Shown in pieces: positions 61,001 through 64,000 of a DNA stretch of 64,000 bases. The stretch is from Nemopilema nomurai (taxonomy: Eukaryota > Cnidaria > Scyphozoa > Rhizostomeae > Rhizostomatidae), in contig PEDN01001353.1 in NCBI GenBank assembly GCA_003864495.1, positions 62,001 through 126,000 on the forward strand, written 5' to 3'. Positions within the stretch are counted from its first letter, which is position 1; the number at the start of each line of letters is the position of its first letter. The position numbers were made by a program, and so were the translations under genes. Under the pieces are notes generated by a model. It did no database searches. It was not told where the DNA came from and worked only from the letters and a program-made list of their open reading frames with translations.

Positions 61001-64000
61001 AATTATTTTCTGAATTTATTTAGGCCAAGAAGCTGTCATTATGTAGGAAAAGTTCTATTCACTCGATAACCAACTTTGCCTTTCCTGCAAGCTTGGCACC
61101 CAGCATACTTCAAGGTCACCACTAAATTCGACTTCACCATGGGGGGACCACGAGTGCTGGTGTAAAGGGCAGGATTTATTTGGGGTGTCGGCTGGAAATC
61201 AGAACAAGATACCTGGATCTGATTCATGTGATCCCATTAGCATTGTTTTGCAGACAGAAAGGAAAGGAAAGCAACCTGGTTGATTGAACTTGTAAACATA
61301 GTTCAATAAATAGGCCAGACAGAAGAATCTCAATGCATCACCGGTAAAATTCAATGAAGTCGCAATAAATCAAGAATGTTTGGTCTGGGCCCGTATAGCG
61401 TGTGTTTTGGAGAGGAAACCAACGTCTAGGCACCGGTTAGAGCTATGCTGGTGTCAAGCACAAAGATTGCAACGAGGTCAGCCTGGCATTGAATGGATCC
61501 GTAAAAAGATTTGCAGCGAACACTATACACATCCTAGGCACATTGAACAATCCCTTGTCTCGGGTTTAGCTGATTTCAAGCGATAATCTTCAATCGTGAC
61601 ATTGGGGTATTATTGTTGTTATTAGTGCTTTCTTGGATTTCTGACCTTTGCTAATGAATCACCACTACAAAGCAGGCCGCGGACCCTGATTTTCCTGGTA
61701 TGATGCCAAGAAACCTTCAATAAAACAGGTCAAATGCAAATTAAAAGAATATTAGTAAAGATAGGATATCACTGCTCCATTCTGATAGAAAACCGCCATG
61801 CAAGATTGCAAATGGCAGCTGCTTTTTCTTGCCCAAGCGAATTTTAGAATTCTATATTTGAATTAACAACGGCTAGGCAATGGATCCTGAAGAATTTAAA
61901 CAGGAATGCTAATGAGCATGTATTTCAGCTCCACGTGGGATGCCCATATCTCAGGTTAAAATTGCGATTCTCTCATCTTATCTGCGCATCCTACAGCTGT
62001 GTCTTCTGTAGTCACTTAGCCACGAGAAAGCTCAACCCAACCTTGTCAAAATCCGACTGAAAGCAATCAGATCTCATACCTCTAAGATTTCAGAATTTTT
62101 TCTGATAACCACAATCAATTTTCTGCATAGAGTTATTCTGTAATCAGTATAGAATTGTTGGACTTTCGAATGAGAGGTGAATTGAATTTCAGCTTAGGCC
62201 TTCTTTTAATATGACAAAATGGTTAACGTTGTTCCAGACAATGGGTTAAGTCATGTCTCATGCCGTGCCAAAACACTAGGTACTTCACTGTTGCTTTGTA
62301 GTCTATGGTTCTTCTTAATCTTTTTTCTCGTAAATCAGTTTCTACTTCTGGATTGGCGGTTGAAAAGCAGAAAGGTGTGTCTATTTGACTTGAATGAGAC
62401 CTGTTCACATTCAAATGCCAATTCATTTGTTTTTGTTTAAGCGAAATAAGAACTGTTTACATCCTAGGTACAAAGCGGGTTCATTTCTATTGACGGGTCA
62501 ATTCGGGTATTGCAAGACAGACAATGCACCTTAGAGTGCAGTTGATTCGATATGCGCTATCTTATCTATTCTGCACGTGTCGACGCAGCTTGAAGCTACA
62601 AAACACCCAATTCACCACATCGCTGCAACCCATCTTACTTGCATCTCAACACGGAGCACAACAAAAAAACATTGCACTCTTACACGTAGCATTTAGAGCA
62701 AAAAAATACCCACATGGAATTTAGGTTAGAGTTTTTTGTTGTCAGCCTTGATAAGTGTTGGTGTCAGCTTTGAGAATAGAGAAGTTCCTATTTTGTTGTT
62801 GTAACGGTCTTTATCCTTTCATGTGAAACCAAAATTTCCTTGTCTTTTGATCTTTCTGAATTTTACTGTAGGCTTGTGGTTTTTCTAATGATCTTAACTG
62901 TAAGAGTGATTAGTCAAAAATAAATCACATGAGACATTAGAATGAATCACATGAGAAAAAATCAAAGATTTTGCATTCACCAACATACTGGGTGCATTGA
63001 ACAAATGCTTGTTATGCAATTGCATTCATATAGCCTCTGTATCTTTTGCGTTGAAACACGAAACATTTTGTAAAAGAATAAACGAATCAACCCGCGTGTT
63101 ATGCGTGTCAACTGATCAATCAAATGTATAAATCTTAAGCACCTTCATTTTATATTGATTTGCGAAATGATTTGCATGACATTGTCCTGACTTGCTTTCC
63201 TCGATGCTTTACGGTCCCAACAGAAAAGGTTGGATGGCAGTCCAAGGGTACAAACAAGAAAAATAACTCAAACTATCATTCCCTCCTGGGCGTGGCGTAG
63301 ATTGTTTTATTCATGAATCAACAATAAATTGGTTGTTTTATTGGCACAAGTGTACTCTACTAACAGGCAAATTACAATTTACCATACTTCTTGTACTGAT
63401 TGAAACAGAACAGGCAAGGCTGCAACTTTCCTTTCCATTGTTCTTTATTCTTTTTGGCAATGAGAGGCTTTAGAAACAAGAAGGCACTTGAAAATATAGG
63501 CGAAGTGGAGGAATATCTCTGCACTCTTGGTCTCATCAATAAAGCAGAATTTAACTGAATGCTCATTTGCTGGATCCTGTCACAGCCAACATTGTCTCAA
63601 AAACTACCCACGCTTTCAATGTCGCCTGCATTCTACTTTCCTGTATCACTTTTTCCTGTTGCTGCCACTACTGGAAGTTTCATGCACTGCCTAGGCTTAG
63701 TGGCTTTTTCAAAAACCCTCGGGGGTTTATGTGATTTGAAGCTTTTTTAGGCAGCTACACATCTGATTAAAGAATATTGCTCACAACGTTATTGTTTTCT
63801 TTAGAATAAAGGAGCGCAGCGTGGCAAGCCAAATGATTGGCATCGCGCAAAAGGTTAATCGTTGTCCATAGGCCACAGGTTGTTCGGCATGCTTACAAAC
63901 GATGATGTGGAAACCGCAGGACAGGAGGGGCGTACCCCCCTTTGCTTTCGAAAAGTACCCCTTTCCATGAAAGCCCTGTTTGGGGAATTACTGGGCAACT

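Larger units (their letters stand above)
44635..64000. other. 19-kb region without a recognisable gene
   Basis: I read both strands for conserved protein signatures and for exons chaining by splice sites and found none. Open frames are short (under about 95 codons) and most begin at non-ATG codons. The first AhR exon, expected to carry the start and a basic KRRR-type stretch, should lie to the right of 44634, but I could not pick it out. AT-rich repeats at 45.2 and 51.6-52.0 kb are listed separately. Confidence 0.5.

Overview
The window is animal nuclear DNA. It is AT-rich, and its genes are broken into short exons with GT-AG introns. It carries scattered transposon remnants and minisatellites. 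Three multi-exon genes and one short zinc-finger reading frame can be supported. The style (intron-rich, a single AhR-type bHLH-PAS gene, small introns next to kilobase introns) suggests an invertebrate metazoan, perhaps a cnidarian or another non-vertebrate, but the sequence does not fix the taxon.

Layout: 1-6.6 kb has no recognisable gene but holds short palindromic repeats and a MITE fragment. At 6.75-7.40 kb on the plus strand an open exon encodes a complete TAZ2-like zinc finger of the CBP/p300 type. From 7.4 to 13.5 kb there are two candidate DNA transposons with terminal inverted repeats, a repeat pair and a large 21-bp minisatellite. From 22.43 down to 13.50 kb (minus strand) runs a gene for a long coiled-coil protein. 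It has UVR-like segments and a series of small exons carrying an FxFL-type motif; its 3' end was not found. It starts head to head with SEC61B (plus strand, 22.69-24.40 kb), with about 260 bp between the two start codons. From 44.63 down to 26.32 kb (minus strand) I could rebuild twelve exons of an aryl hydrocarbon receptor gene, lacking only the first exon. The last 19 kb (44.6-64 kb) shows no convincing coding exon; the missing AhR first exon and promoter probably lie in or beyond it.

SEC61B and AhR converge tail to tail. The genes do not form a pathway. Sec61 beta is an ER translocon subunit, AhR is a ligand- or partner-regulated transcription factor, and the coiled-coil protein is of unknown role. 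The most informative points are: the AhR ligand pocket differs from dioxin-binding vertebrate receptors at four recalled contact positions; the coiled-coil gene has consecutive frame-neutral exons, two of which carry a repeated FSFL motif; and a TAZ2-like finger occurs without the rest of CBP/p300.
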